IMG/VR virus record: IMGVR_UViG_3300029448_000531
Coordinates: 1 to 21,128 of that record
DNA from: a virus
Length of the DNA stretch: 21,128 nt
Direction: 5' to 3' (one strand)
In this document: positions 1 to 7,116 of the stretch, in pieces
Position numbering within the stretch: position 1 is the first letter of the stretch
How the letters are laid out: the number at the start of each line of letters is the position of its first letter
Made by a program: the position numbers and the translations under genes
Notes under the pieces: model-generated
The model's input: only the letters and a program-made list of their open reading frames with translations
What the model was told of the DNA's origin: nothing
The model's database searches: none

Positions 1-152
1 ATTTTTAGTTTCCTTGCTTGATGATCTACATAGTCGTTTAACAATTTAGAGATCATAGCTCCTGGAGCTCTAAACTTTGATTTGCAAAGTGATTTTAAAA
101 TTTTATAATCGTTAGCAGGAATTGCTACTGACTTCCATTTATTGATGTCCAT
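1..152 (-). CDS. Ribbon-helix-helix-like small protein, 3' end cut by window edge
   Basis: This minus-strand frame is open from an ATG at 152 to the window edge, giving 50 residues beginning MDINKWKSVAIP and continuing through RAPGAMISKLLNDYV. A very strong ribosome site (GGAGGT, 5 bases before the ATG) supports the start. A short basic beta-like stretch (KWKSVAIP) followed by two helices (NDYKILKSLCK, then PGAMISKLLNDYV) is the pattern of CopG/Arc-type ribbon-helix-helix DNA-binding proteins, so a small phage transcription factor is possible. It overlaps the 3' end of the upstream coiled-coil gene by 14 bases and is probably co-transcribed with it. The C-terminus is missing. The fold assignment rests on pattern only; the reading frame itself is secure. 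Confidence 0.7.
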   Translation of the reverse strand, partial: MDINKWKSVAIPANDYKILKSLCKSKFRAPGAMISKLLNDYVDHQARKLK

Positions 153-372
153 CCTTGACCTCCATATCAGATGTGAGTACTAAAGGTTCTGTTGTTTCTA
201 TAATACCCAAAGTATCTTTAAGTCTTTTATTTTCTTCTTTTAATTTATCTATATTCTCTTGAAGTAATTTCATGCTGCTCATTAGTCTATTAAATGCATT
301 TTGCATTCTTAATAATGAATTTAATTCTCCTTCAGGTTTTTGTCCTAATGGCAGTAAGCTATCTTTGGTCAT
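139..372 (-). CDS. Small coiled-coil protein, function unknown
   Basis: A 77-residue protein that I do not recognise. Residues about 23-57 form a continuous amphipathic, Lys/Glu/Leu-rich helix (SMKLLQENIDKLKEENKRLKD) typical of a coiled coil, so it is probably a dimeric or trimeric small cytosolic protein. The start at 372 is supported by GAGGAG five bases upstream. It is the first minus-strand gene of a divergent pair facing the plus-strand gene at 443, and its end overlaps the ribbon-helix-helix-like gene by 14 bases, which suggests a two-gene early or regulatory operon. Scaffold-like or regulatory roles are equally possible. Confidence 0.75.
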   Translation of the reverse strand: MTKDSLLPLGQKPEGELNSLLRMQNAFNRLMSSMKLLQENIDKLKEENKRLKDTLGIIETTEPLVLTSDMEVKDGHQ

Positions 373-442
373 TTTGTCTCCTCATATTGTTGGTTTGTTT
401 TTATTATGTTATCTTAAATATATGGGATATTTTTAAAAGTCA
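373..442. promoter_or_regulatory. Divergent intergenic region, probable promoters
   Basis: These 70 bases separate two divergently read gene groups, so promoters for both directions must lie here or inside the flanking genes. The sequence is very AT-rich, with several TATA-like strings (around 405-436). No convincing pair of -35/-10 boxes can be chosen by eye. The plus-strand gene at 443 has no purine-rich ribosome site, while the minus-strand gene has a strong one (in the first bases of this region). Confidence 0.4.
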
Positions 443-661
443 ATGACAAAATTTATATTATTAATGGTGATTTGTAGTGGCATTCCAGGAAATACATGTA
501 AACCTATTTCAACTCCAATTACAGAATTTGACACTTATCATCAATGTATTTATTTTGGTTATGACTACTCAAGTATTTTATTAAAAGAAATGACTGCAGC
601 AACAGTAGATGAGTACGAAATGTATACTAAATTTTCTTGTAAAGAAAATCAGATTATTTGA
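443..661 (+). CDS. Small four-cysteine protein, paralogue of the next gene
   Basis: A 72-residue protein of unknown function. It starts MTKFILLMVICSGIP, a hydrophobic N-terminus that is too short and has its cysteine too early for a classical signal peptide. Cysteines at about 11, 19, 35 and 66 match the spacing pattern of the downstream 86-residue protein: KFILL, Cys, a Pro four residues on, Cys, then a central Cys and a final aromatic-x-Cys. I recall many such short four-Cys proteins in marine phages, none with an established role. There is no Shine-Dalgarno sequence before the ATG, so translation may be leaderless or weak. It leads a plus-strand group of four small genes. Confidence 0.65.
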   Translation: MTKFILLMVICSGIPGNTCKPISTPITEFDTYHQCIYFGYDYSSILLKEMTAATVDEYEMYTKFSCKENQII

Positions 662-691
662 CAAACACCATAAAATAAGTAGTTAGGTCTT

Positions 692-952
692 ATGGTTTAT
701 AAATTTATTTTATTAACATCATTTTGTTTAACTTATCCAAGTGGAGAAACAAAATGTGGGCAATATCTTAGAGATAACCTCTCAGATGCTTCAGAATGCA
801 AATCTATGGCTAGGGCTATAGGTACAGCTCAAAAACGTAAGATCGAAGGATTAGGGGGTTCTATGGCCTCCTATAGCGTATTTTGTTATGCTATTGACAA
901 ACAGGGTATGGATATTGACCAAAGCTTCGAAATATCTTATAATATCTTATGA
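692..952 (+). CDS. Small four/five-cysteine protein, paralogue of the previous gene
   Basis: An 86-residue protein of unknown function. Its N-terminus (MVYKFILLTSFCLTYPSGE) and cysteine pattern (Cys at 12, 22, 36 and an FC near 65) copy the layout of the 72-residue protein upstream, so the two look like divergent duplicates. The C-terminal 20 residues are an extra extension. A weak AGGT lies just before the ATG. Its TGA overlaps the ATG of the following gene (ATGA), so the two are probably translationally coupled. A role in redox, metal binding or the cell envelope would fit a conserved Cys set, but nothing here decides it. Confidence 0.65.
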   Translation: MVYKFILLTSFCLTYPSGETKCGQYLRDNLSDASECKSMARAIGTAQKRKIEGLGGSMASYSVFCYAIDKQGMDIDQSFEISYNIL

Positions 953-1143
953 CAGCTTATCGTATCAAAGCTTACATGGGAGGTCTGCAAGTAGACCAAG
1001 TAGTCGAAGCAGCCGATGTTAAAGAAGCGATGTTAAAGGTGTCAGAACAAGTGGAGGATGGTACTGCTGAAGTTATCAGTGATGGCTTCACCGGTAATAA
1101 AAGACTTCACGTAACATACGAGGAGATCGTAAATGTTAAGTAA
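949..1143 (+). CDS. Small protein of unknown function
   Basis: A 64-residue protein that I do not recognise. The sequence suggests a compact beta-alpha-beta-beta fold: strand YRIKAYMGG, helix ADVKEAMLKVSEQVE, strands AEVISDG and KRLHVTYEEI. Its ATG overlaps the preceding stop (ATGA), and its end overlaps the next gene by 11 bases, so it sits inside a tight plus-strand operon. The coding sequence is visibly richer in G+C than its flanks, which might reflect a different origin. It contains no membrane segment and no catalytic motif that I can name. Confidence 0.65.
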   Translation: MTAYRIKAYMGGLQVDQVVEAADVKEAMLKVSEQVEDGTAEVISDGFTGNKRLHVTYEEIVNVK

Positions 1144-1318
1144 AGAAAAATTGGAGTTGCTTAAAAAACTTCAACACAAAGAACATGCTTGGTCAGCTAG
1201 TCTTATGACAAATGGAATATGTACTACTGATATGCTTAAGACTGAGAGTGAAATTAAATCTCTTAGAAATGAATTAAAGCACCAAGATGTACAAGAACTC
1301 TTAGCTGCAACAGGCTAA
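1133..1318 (+). CDS. Small helical protein of unknown function
   Basis: A 61-residue, mostly helical protein (EKLELLKKLQHKE at the N-terminus, a second charged helix KTESEIKSLRNELKHQD near the C-terminus), likely a helical hairpin or short coiled coil. GAGGAG seven bases before the ATG supports the start at 1133, inside the end of the preceding gene. It is the last of the four plus-strand genes. Its TAA overlaps the TAG of the homing-endonuclease gene read from the other strand, so the two transcripts converge with no space for a terminator between them. Confidence 0.65.
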   Translation: MLSKEKLELLKKLQHKEHAWSASLMTNGICTTDMLKTESEIKSLRNELKHQDVQELLAATG

Positions 1319-1746
1319 GTTTTATTAGGTTTTAAAAAACTAAACTTTTTTCCTAGGGATTCTTTCGGCTTAATAAACTCATAGTGGTTTATAATTTTTA
1401 ATAATCTTTCTCTTTTAACAGTACAATAAGGTAAAAATAATTTTGCTAAGTGTAATGCTTTTTGATGAGAGCACCTCCATCTCCATTGATTTGTTTTACC
1501 AAGTGAGCCCTTACCAATACCTTTAAAATGAATACTACCTACTCTTACAATATCATAAAAATTTTTTATGCAATCTAAATCAGTCATTGCAACTTCCATT
1601 GCAACATTCCATTTTAAATATGTTTTACCGTTAGGCTTCTTACATTTGTATTGAGCATAATTAATGTTACCTTCACCATCAAATAATCCTGCTGCATAAG
1701 CTATTAAATCTTTGTTATCATGAGGAAAATTTCTACTTAGCATCAC
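1315..1746 (-). CDS. LAGLIDADG-type homing endonuclease, single motif
   Basis: A 143-residue protein with one LAGLIDADG-type motif, YAAGLFDGEG (residues 17-26), in which E25 would be the metal-binding catalytic acid. Downstream features usual in the family follow: a GSIHF strand, a WRWRC strand and the helix LFLPYCTVKRERL. Single-motif members act as homodimers that cut a long, near-palindromic DNA site and drive spread of their own gene. The gene is free-standing, not in an intron or intein: it begins 14 bases inside the 3' end of the polymerase gene, which appears intact. ATG codons at 1746 and 1743 are both possible starts; a GGGG-containing purine run precedes them. It could also have been recruited as a regulator. 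Confidence 0.8.
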   Translation of the reverse strand: MMLSRNFPHDNKDLIAYAAGLFDGEGNINYAQYKCKKPNGKTYLKWNVAMEVAMTDLDCIKNFYDIVRVGSIHFKGIGKGSLGKTNQWRWRCSHQKALHLAKLFLPYCTVKRERLLKIINHYEFIKPKESLGKKFSFLKPNKT

Positions 1747-3607
1747 CCCAACTTTTCCCTAATCCAACGTCAACTACTGAAGGTACTTTAAACTCAATTG
1801 ATTTTTCCATAATACCTTTTATTTTTTTTGCATGATCATCATCTTTTATATTAAAACAAAGTTCATCATGTATTTGTAACATTGGTAAATGACCTTGATT
1901 ATAACAATCTAACATAGATTGTTTTGTTTGATCAGCTGAGGATCCTTGAATTAATCTATTTAATGCTTTGTAAGTATAGGCTCTCTTAATATTATCTTTA
2001 CCATATTTTGCTACTGCATTATCAAATGTTTCGGCCTGGTGTAATCCAAAGTCTCTTGTTTCCCATTTATCAAACCTACACTTCCTACCTTTTTTAGTTC
2101 TTATTACACCCTTCTCATCTGCTGCTAACTTACATCTATCAGATAGTTTTCTAATAAAAGGTACCTTCTTATTATATTTTTCAATTAATTCATCTGCTTC
2201 ATCCTTAGTAACTCCTAACGACAAGGCTAATTTATTCTTACCCATTCCATACATAATACCAAGGCCAATAGTCTTGGCTTGTGTTCTCTCAATACCTACA
2301 AGGTCTGCAACTGTTTGATGAAAGTCTGCACTATTATCTTTGTATGCTTCAACTAATTCTTGAGATCCTGCATAACCATTGTCTCCAATAGATGCTGCAT
2401 AATGTACAGTCATCCTAGGTTCTTGTTGTGAATAATCAAATGAGCCCCATTGGTGGCCTTCTTCAGGTATAAATAGCGATCTAATCTTGGGACCAAGATC
2501 TTTATTTCTAGCAGGTACTTGTTGTAAGTTTGGGTTACTCATTGATAGTCTACCCGATACTGTCCCTCCTAAATCTGATCTAAGTTGTTGTATCTCTCCA
2601 TGAATTCTACCTTTGACTTGGTATCGAAGTATTGATGATAAGAAGGTACTATGAAACTTATTTACCTCCCTGGCTTGCACAATCAATTGCGCTAGTTTAT
2701 GTTTATTATTTATCAACCAATTTTGTGTAAAGGAAGGCTCTTTTGTTTTTTCAGTTCGTGGATAGTCTAACTTCATTTTGTCAAAAGCTTTGGCAATCTG
2801 GCGTGATGCCCAAATGTCTACTTCTATTCCTGATTCTTTTTGTATGGCCTCCAGTATTTCTTTTTCTTGGATCAACATTTCTTTTTTTAGTTGTTCAGCT
2901 AATTCCACTTGGACTCTCACTCCTCGTTGACGCATTTTTATTAGAACCGGAATTAGTTGTTGTTCTAAATCCCAAACTGTTTCTAGACTTTGAGTTCTTA
3001 TCTCTTGCTTAAATCTTTGCCATAACTTTAATGTTAACACTGCATCTTGCTCTGCATAATAACCAACATGTTCTGCAGGTAACTTCCACATCTCTGCTTT
3101 AGGATCTATGCCATGAGCTGCGGCAGCTTCTCTTAATTCTGTCTCTGCTTTTATTTCACCAAGATAATCAACTGATAATGCATTTAATGAATAACTAAAT
3201 CTATTCTCATCTATTAATGCTGCAGCTATCATTGTATCTACTATATGTCCGTTGACCGTGATCCCTGATGCTTCAAGCCATCCTACATCATACTGAGCAT
3301 TATGAAATATTTTAGTGCAGGGTAAGCTACAAACTTTTTTCATGTATGCTTTAACTTGTTCTGGTATCATGTTACCACCACCTAAGTGACCAAATGGAAA
3401 GTATCCTTGCCAACCATCCACTGCTACTGCAAATCCTACAATCTCTCCTTTACCTAAAGCCCAACCAGCTCCAAGCTTTTCATTAATACCATCATCTTTA
3501 GTTTCTAAGTCGATTGCTATTTCAGTTGCACTAGATAGATCTTTATATTCTGATGGTGTATTCCACATAGATTTTTTAAAAGTTAATGTAAGTTGTAGTC
3601 CGTTCAT
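1733..3607 (-). CDS. polA: Family A DNA polymerase with 3'-5' exonuclease domain
   Basis: A 624-residue replicative polymerase, full length for the phage type, which lacks a 5' nuclease. The exonuclease domain shows AIDLE (D33, E35), NAQYD (103-107) and YYAEQDA (183-189, D188), so proofreading residues are present. The polymerase domain has motif A DYSQQE (391-396), motif B RTQAKTIGLGIMYG (441-454, K445 and Y453) and motif C IHDE (579-582). The residue aligned with E. coli Pol I F762 and T7 Y526 is leucine (L449), as in a large group of marine viral PolA proteins. The ATG overlaps the stop of the zinc-ribbon gene (TAATG). A homing-endonuclease gene overlaps its 3' end. It acts with the primase and helicases encoded upstream in the same operon. 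Confidence 0.96.
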   Translation of the reverse strand: MNGLQLTLTFKKSMWNTPSEYKDLSSATEIAIDLETKDDGINEKLGAGWALGKGEIVGFAVAVDGWQGYFPFGHLGGGNMIPEQVKAYMKKVCSLPCTKIFHNAQYDVGWLEASGITVNGHIVDTMIAAALIDENRFSYSLNALSVDYLGEIKAETELREAAAAHGIDPKAEMWKLPAEHVGYYAEQDAVLTLKLWQRFKQEIRTQSLETVWDLEQQLIPVLIKMRQRGVRVQVELAEQLKKEMLIQEKEILEAIQKESGIEVDIWASRQIAKAFDKMKLDYPRTEKTKEPSFTQNWLINNKHKLAQLIVQAREVNKFHSTFLSSILRYQVKGRIHGEIQQLRSDLGGTVSGRLSMSNPNLQQVPARNKDLGPKIRSLFIPEEGHQWGSFDYSQQEPRMTVHYAASIGDNGYAGSQELVEAYKDNSADFHQTVADLVGIERTQAKTIGLGIMYGMGKNKLALSLGVTKDEADELIEKYNKKVPFIRKLSDRCKLAADEKGVIRTKKGRKCRFDKWETRDFGLHQAETFDNAVAKYGKDNIKRAYTYKALNRLIQGSSADQTKQSMLDCYNQGHLPMLQIHDELCFNIKDDDHAKKIKGIMEKSIEFKVPSVVDVGLGKSWGDAK

Positions 3608-3726
3608 TATATATTCTTCTTTTTTATTCTTTTAATTATAATGTAGCAATCAGCACAATAATAAATTTTTTCTTCTACTATGATTGAATCCTTATCACAC
3701 TTACTACACTTTATTTTTTTTTTCAT
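3607..3726 (-). CDS. 39-residue zinc-ribbon protein
   Basis: A short frame between the DUF3310 gene and polA. It encodes MKKKIKCSKCDKDS at the N-terminus and YYCADCYIII further on, i.e. two CxxC knuckles (C7, C10 and C24, C27) separated by 13 residues. That is the minimal zinc-ribbon arrangement, seen in small nucleic-acid-binding or protein-binding phage proteins. The TAA overlaps the ATG of polA (TAATG), so polA may be translated by reinitiation after it. It starts 23 bases inside the DUF3310 gene and has no strong ribosome site, only an A-rich leader. Metal binding and DNA-related function are inferred from the four Cys and the position. Confidence 0.75.
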   Translation of the reverse strand: MKKKIKCSKCDKDSIIVEEKIYYCADCYIIIKRIKKKNI

Positions 3727-3961
3727 TTTTTAAGTGTTGTTTTTCTAACTCACAATAATGAATAATTTTATCTATATCTTCTATGGTTTTACCTTTAAAA
3801 AGATACCTACATACATACTTAATTACATTTGCTTGAAATGGGTTGAGACTATTTTTTCTAATAAAAGTCCACGGTTGAATTAAAAAACTACGGTAGTGAT
3901 TCCCACCAATTTGTTTTTCATCAGCATCTTTAGCTTCATCAAACATTCCTTTATTTGTCAT
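3704..3961 (-). CDS. DUF3310 (SaV-like) protein
   Basis: An 85-residue protein with the signature of the phage DUF3310/SaV-like family: QIGGNHY, then IQPWTFI, then a helix ending NVIKYVCRYLFKGKT and a final IEDIDKIIHYCE. The family includes the C-terminal part of T7 gp1.7, a nucleotide kinase, so a role in nucleotide metabolism during replication is plausible, but this short form lacks a P-loop. I place the start at 3961, not at the upstream ATG at 3976, because AGGAG lies five bases before the 3961 codon. It overlaps the end of the helicase gene by 11 bases and the zinc-ribbon gene by 23 bases. Confidence 0.85.
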   Translation of the reverse strand: MTNKGMFDEAKDADEKQIGGNHYRSFLIQPWTFIRKNSLNPFQANVIKYVCRYLFKGKTIEDIDKIIHYCELEKQHLKNEKKNKV

Positions 3962-5594
3962 TTTTCTCCTGTACATATATTAAATAGTCTGAACCAATTG
4001 GGTAGTTAAACTTATAGTCTGTTCTTAGTAAATGTAAAGTTTTTTTTGCTCTTGTTGCACCGGTATACCAAACCTTACGTTCATCACTTTTTTCTTGTTT
4101 GTTTTTATTTGCATAGTCAGATGGATAGTTACCTTTACTGTAAAGTACAACATGATTTGCTTCACCACCTTTGACACTATGTATTGTATCAATTGTTATT
4201 ATTGGATCTTTATCTAATTCTTTTTGTCCATATCTTCTTAACAATCTTATAAAGTGTCTTACTTGTCTAGGTTTAAAATTTCTTCTCAGTATCCAATACC
4301 AAGGTTTATTTTTTTGTGTATCTTCTAATGCTAAACCACACCACTCTTTTAAAGTTTGAAAATCATACTCCCTTAGATCTGGTTCGTTTCTCCAGAACTT
4401 ATCTAATCTATATGCAGGGTCTTCTAGTTCTCTAATATATTTGACCATGTTACGTGCTGCTCTTTTATCAATCTTTTTATTATTACTAATTGTTGTCCAA
4501 GCTTTAATAGCTTCCCATTGTTTCTGATCAAAACATTTAGTACCTCTATTGTCTTTGTAATATAAACCTGCATCTTTAGCTAACATTCTAAGTTCATTTA
4601 CAGTTTCATTAATACGACCTAAGATATACCAATCTTCTTTTAATGTTTCGAAAGGTATCTCTTTGAATGATAAATAACTTTTAACAGATCCTTTTGAGTC
4701 TCCTGGTTGATACTCTTTCTCTTCACTATCTCTTATCCCTCTTCTAATTACTTGAGAGAATCGATGTATGGCTTCACCAAATCTTTCGGTCTTTCTTAAT
4801 TTTACTTTCCGACCTGGAAAGAACTTAGTAAAATATTTTGGATCAGCTCCATTCCATTTGTATATGGCTTGGTCATCATCTCCTGCAAGATATATCCTAT
4901 CTACTTTAGGTGCCATCTTATATAACACTGACCATTGTAACGGAGTGCAGTCCTGTGCTTCATCTAAGATTAAAACTTTAAGTGGTGGGAAATCTACTTC
5001 TGTTATTGCTCTGTGAATCATATCATCAAAGTCTATGAATGATCTCTCTCCTCCACCTGTCTTATAATGTTCGTAAGTATCTATTTTTCTTTTAAATACT
5101 GTAAGTGAATCTCTTTTATAACTTTCCATCTTGTATGCTTCTTCTGGATCAATTAATAAATTCCTAGCTTTACTGTAGACTCCTAGTGACCAATCTTTAT
5201 ACATGAAGTTATCATCTGCTAATCTTTTATCTGAAGTCTTAATTACTTTAGTCTGTAATGCAAAATCAATTGTACAATCTTTAGGGTCAAATACTTCTTC
5301 TGGAAAATATCTTCTACAATAAGTATGTAATGTTTTGAATCTTGAAAAATCTTCTGTAGAATAATTTGGAAAAGACTCCATAGCTCTTCTGACTGCAGTG
5401 TTAACAGCTTTGTTAGTAAAGGATAGATAAGCAATATCATTTGGCCTTACACCTTTTCTTAAATAACTTTTAAGAACCTTCTCAATCAGTGTGTATGTTT
5501 TACCTGTACCTGGAGGACCAAAGATCTTTACTGTTTTATGGTAAAGATCTTTTAATATTCTAAGTTCTAAACTTTCCTGTGTGGAATTCGTCAT
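3951..5594 (-). CDS. UvrD/Rep-like superfamily 1 DNA helicase
   Basis: A 547-residue ATP-driven DNA helicase of the SF1 UvrD/Rep class, expected to translocate 3' to 5' on single strands. Motifs in order: Walker A GPPGTGKT (26-33), Ia AYLSFTNKAV (55-64), II DEAQD (211-215), III GDDDQAIYKW (238-247), IV around KTERFG (268-273), V TIHSVKGGEAN (470-480) and VI VWYTGATRAK (508-517). All catalytic positions look intact; the protein is shorter than UvrD because the 1B and 2B insertions are reduced. With no DnaB or T7 gp4 helicase in the window, this is the leading candidate for fork unwinding. GGAG precedes the ATG at 5594, which lies 35 bases inside the primase gene. Confidence 0.92.
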   Translation of the reverse strand: MTNSTQESLELRILKDLYHKTVKIFGPPGTGKTYTLIEKVLKSYLRKGVRPNDIAYLSFTNKAVNTAVRRAMESFPNYSTEDFSRFKTLHTYCRRYFPEEVFDPKDCTIDFALQTKVIKTSDKRLADDNFMYKDWSLGVYSKARNLLIDPEEAYKMESYKRDSLTVFKRKIDTYEHYKTGGGERSFIDFDDMIHRAITEVDFPPLKVLILDEAQDCTPLQWSVLYKMAPKVDRIYLAGDDDQAIYKWNGADPKYFTKFFPGRKVKLRKTERFGEAIHRFSQVIRRGIRDSEEKEYQPGDSKGSVKSYLSFKEIPFETLKEDWYILGRINETVNELRMLAKDAGLYYKDNRGTKCFDQKQWEAIKAWTTISNNKKIDKRAARNMVKYIRELEDPAYRLDKFWRNEPDLREYDFQTLKEWCGLALEDTQKNKPWYWILRRNFKPRQVRHFIRLLRRYGQKELDKDPIITIDTIHSVKGGEANHVVLYSKGNYPSDYANKNKQEKSDERKVWYTGATRAKKTLHLLRTDYKFNYPIGSDYLIYVQEKNDK

Positions 5595-7110
5595 CCATCT
5601 CCGTTACAGTTTTCTTTGTTTCTTTTTTCTCTGCTACTTTGTAATCAACAAACTTAGGCATCATAACTGACCACACATTCTTAACACCTTCATGGTAGTC
5701 ATGTCTATCACAATTAAGTAAATTCAATGCTTCACTAGCACTCTTAAATGTTTTATCACTACCTAAAAATTTTTCAAAAGTAATTTTTTTGAAGTAACAA
5801 ATGTTTGTCTTAGAATCTAGTATAACATAATTATCTTGTAGTTTCTCAAAGTCATCTTCTTCAATATGACTCTCAAAAAATTTCTTAAGAAAATTATATT
5901 TCTCTTCACCAAGTGTGTCTTCAAATTTCATCTTCTCATTCTCAACTGCTTTCCTAACTAATGTAGCCATAAGCATTTCAAATGGAGATGGTCCCGATTT
6001 AGGTTTAGGTAATGTCATCCAATAGATACCATAACGTAATAGCTTAACTCTGAAAGATTTTTCATCTTTCATATCTTCTGGGTTAATTATTATTTTTTCA
6101 TCTTGAAATTTAAATGTGTATTCAATTGATTTAGTAGATCTAATAAACTCTACATCTTCAAAGTCATCAATCATATCTGGTACTTGTGAACCGATACCAA
6201 GCTTTCTTAACTTACATAGATCTTTATTACATAGTGGTGCAATTGCATTTGTTTTAGGTGGACACTTATAAGCATAATCTTTTTTAGATATAGACTTAGC
6301 AAGTGTTTCTACTTCTTTAGGATCTAACGGTGTTGTAAATATTTCGTAATTCCTTTTCTGTAAAATGCTTTGTATCTCATTAACGTTCAAGCTGCCATCA
6401 GCTTTCTTCATTTCAAGAACACCAACGTTAAACAATAATTCATTTCTATGATTGCCTTCCCATTTTTCTGAAATCATTTTCTGAACACAAGGAGGATAAT
6501 GTTTCCAATCACTCTCTGGCTCATACTCTTTTACTTTGATGTTATTTAACTGTTCTAATGTTACAGTCTTTTTTGTTATCATTTCTAAAAAATTATTTAT
6601 CATCACTGGAGTATTGTTATCGTTATAAGCAAACTCAGTAGTTTGATCCATGTTGAAGTATGGCATGTTCAAACATTTGTTCATTGGAAATACTTCTTCC
6701 GAATAGAAAAAAGTTTTATTCCATTCATTCAAAACTTTAAGAACTTCTTTAATAGGATACCAATCATTTAAAAATAAAAATAAATGTAACCCACCAGATT
6801 TAGATCTTACTGCAATTAATGGTAGTTGATTGTCTCTTATGATATCTACAATTTTCTTTTCTGAAAATGTAGTATAGTTACGAGGATCAATATCAATACA
6901 TCCCCATTTACACACGTCACCGTTCTCAGGTTTTATCCCAATTCGTGTCTCTCCTTTTAAATGTTGTTTCCATAATTCAAGGGTAACAGGTTCGTGGACC
7001 GTGAGTACTTTAACCTGTTTCTTTCCCCGTTCATCTACTTCCCCTGTAAGAGAAGTAGTGATGAACAGTTCAGAATTACCCTCAAATATCTTTAAGAGTT
7101 TTTGCTCCAT
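5560..7110 (-). CDS. Archaeo-eukaryotic-type (AEP) DNA primase
   Basis: A 516-residue protein with the catalytic core of AEP primases: the acidic pair in CIDIDPRN (D73, D75) and the nucleotide-binding SKSGGLHLFLF (about 103-113, H109). A PriCT-like helical region follows (GNHRNELLFNVGVLEM, 219-234), with four cysteines at C208, C283, C294 and C299. The last two lie in LCNKDLCKLRKLGIG, a signature I know from phage and plasmid AEP primases, and probably bind zinc or an iron-sulphur cluster. The C-terminal 190 residues have no motif I can name; no helicase P-loop is fused. It makes primers for PolA. The ATG at 7110 has no visible ribosome site and follows the SSB-like gene by six bases. Confidence 0.85.
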   Translation of the reverse strand: MEQKLLKIFEGNSELFITTSLTGEVDERGKKQVKVLTVHEPVTLELWKQHLKGETRIGIKPENGDVCKWGCIDIDPRNYTTFSEKKIVDIIRDNQLPLIAVRSKSGGLHLFLFLNDWYPIKEVLKVLNEWNKTFFYSEEVFPMNKCLNMPYFNMDQTTEFAYNDNNTPVMINNFLEMITKKTVTLEQLNNIKVKEYEPESDWKHYPPCVQKMISEKWEGNHRNELLFNVGVLEMKKADGSLNVNEIQSILQKRNYEIFTTPLDPKEVETLAKSISKKDYAYKCPPKTNAIAPLCNKDLCKLRKLGIGSQVPDMIDDFEDVEFIRSTKSIEYTFKFQDEKIIINPEDMKDEKSFRVKLLRYGIYWMTLPKPKSGPSPFEMLMATLVRKAVENEKMKFEDTLGEEKYNFLKKFFESHIEEDDFEKLQDNYVILDSKTNICYFKKITFEKFLGSDKTFKSASEALNLLNCDRHDYHEGVKNVWSVMMPKFVDYKVAEKKETKKTVTEMDDEFHTGKFRT

Positions 7111-7116
7111 GGTTAA

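Noticed and set aside
2743-3012. Plus-strand frame of 89 codons rich in Phe and Leu
   Set aside because: It is antisense to the conserved PolA gene, its composition is what the complement of a Lys/Glu-rich gene gives, and it has no ribosome site.
3962-3976. Upstream ATG for the DUF3310 gene
   Set aside because: The AGGAG ribosome site lies between this ATG and the one at 3961, so the shorter start is preferred.
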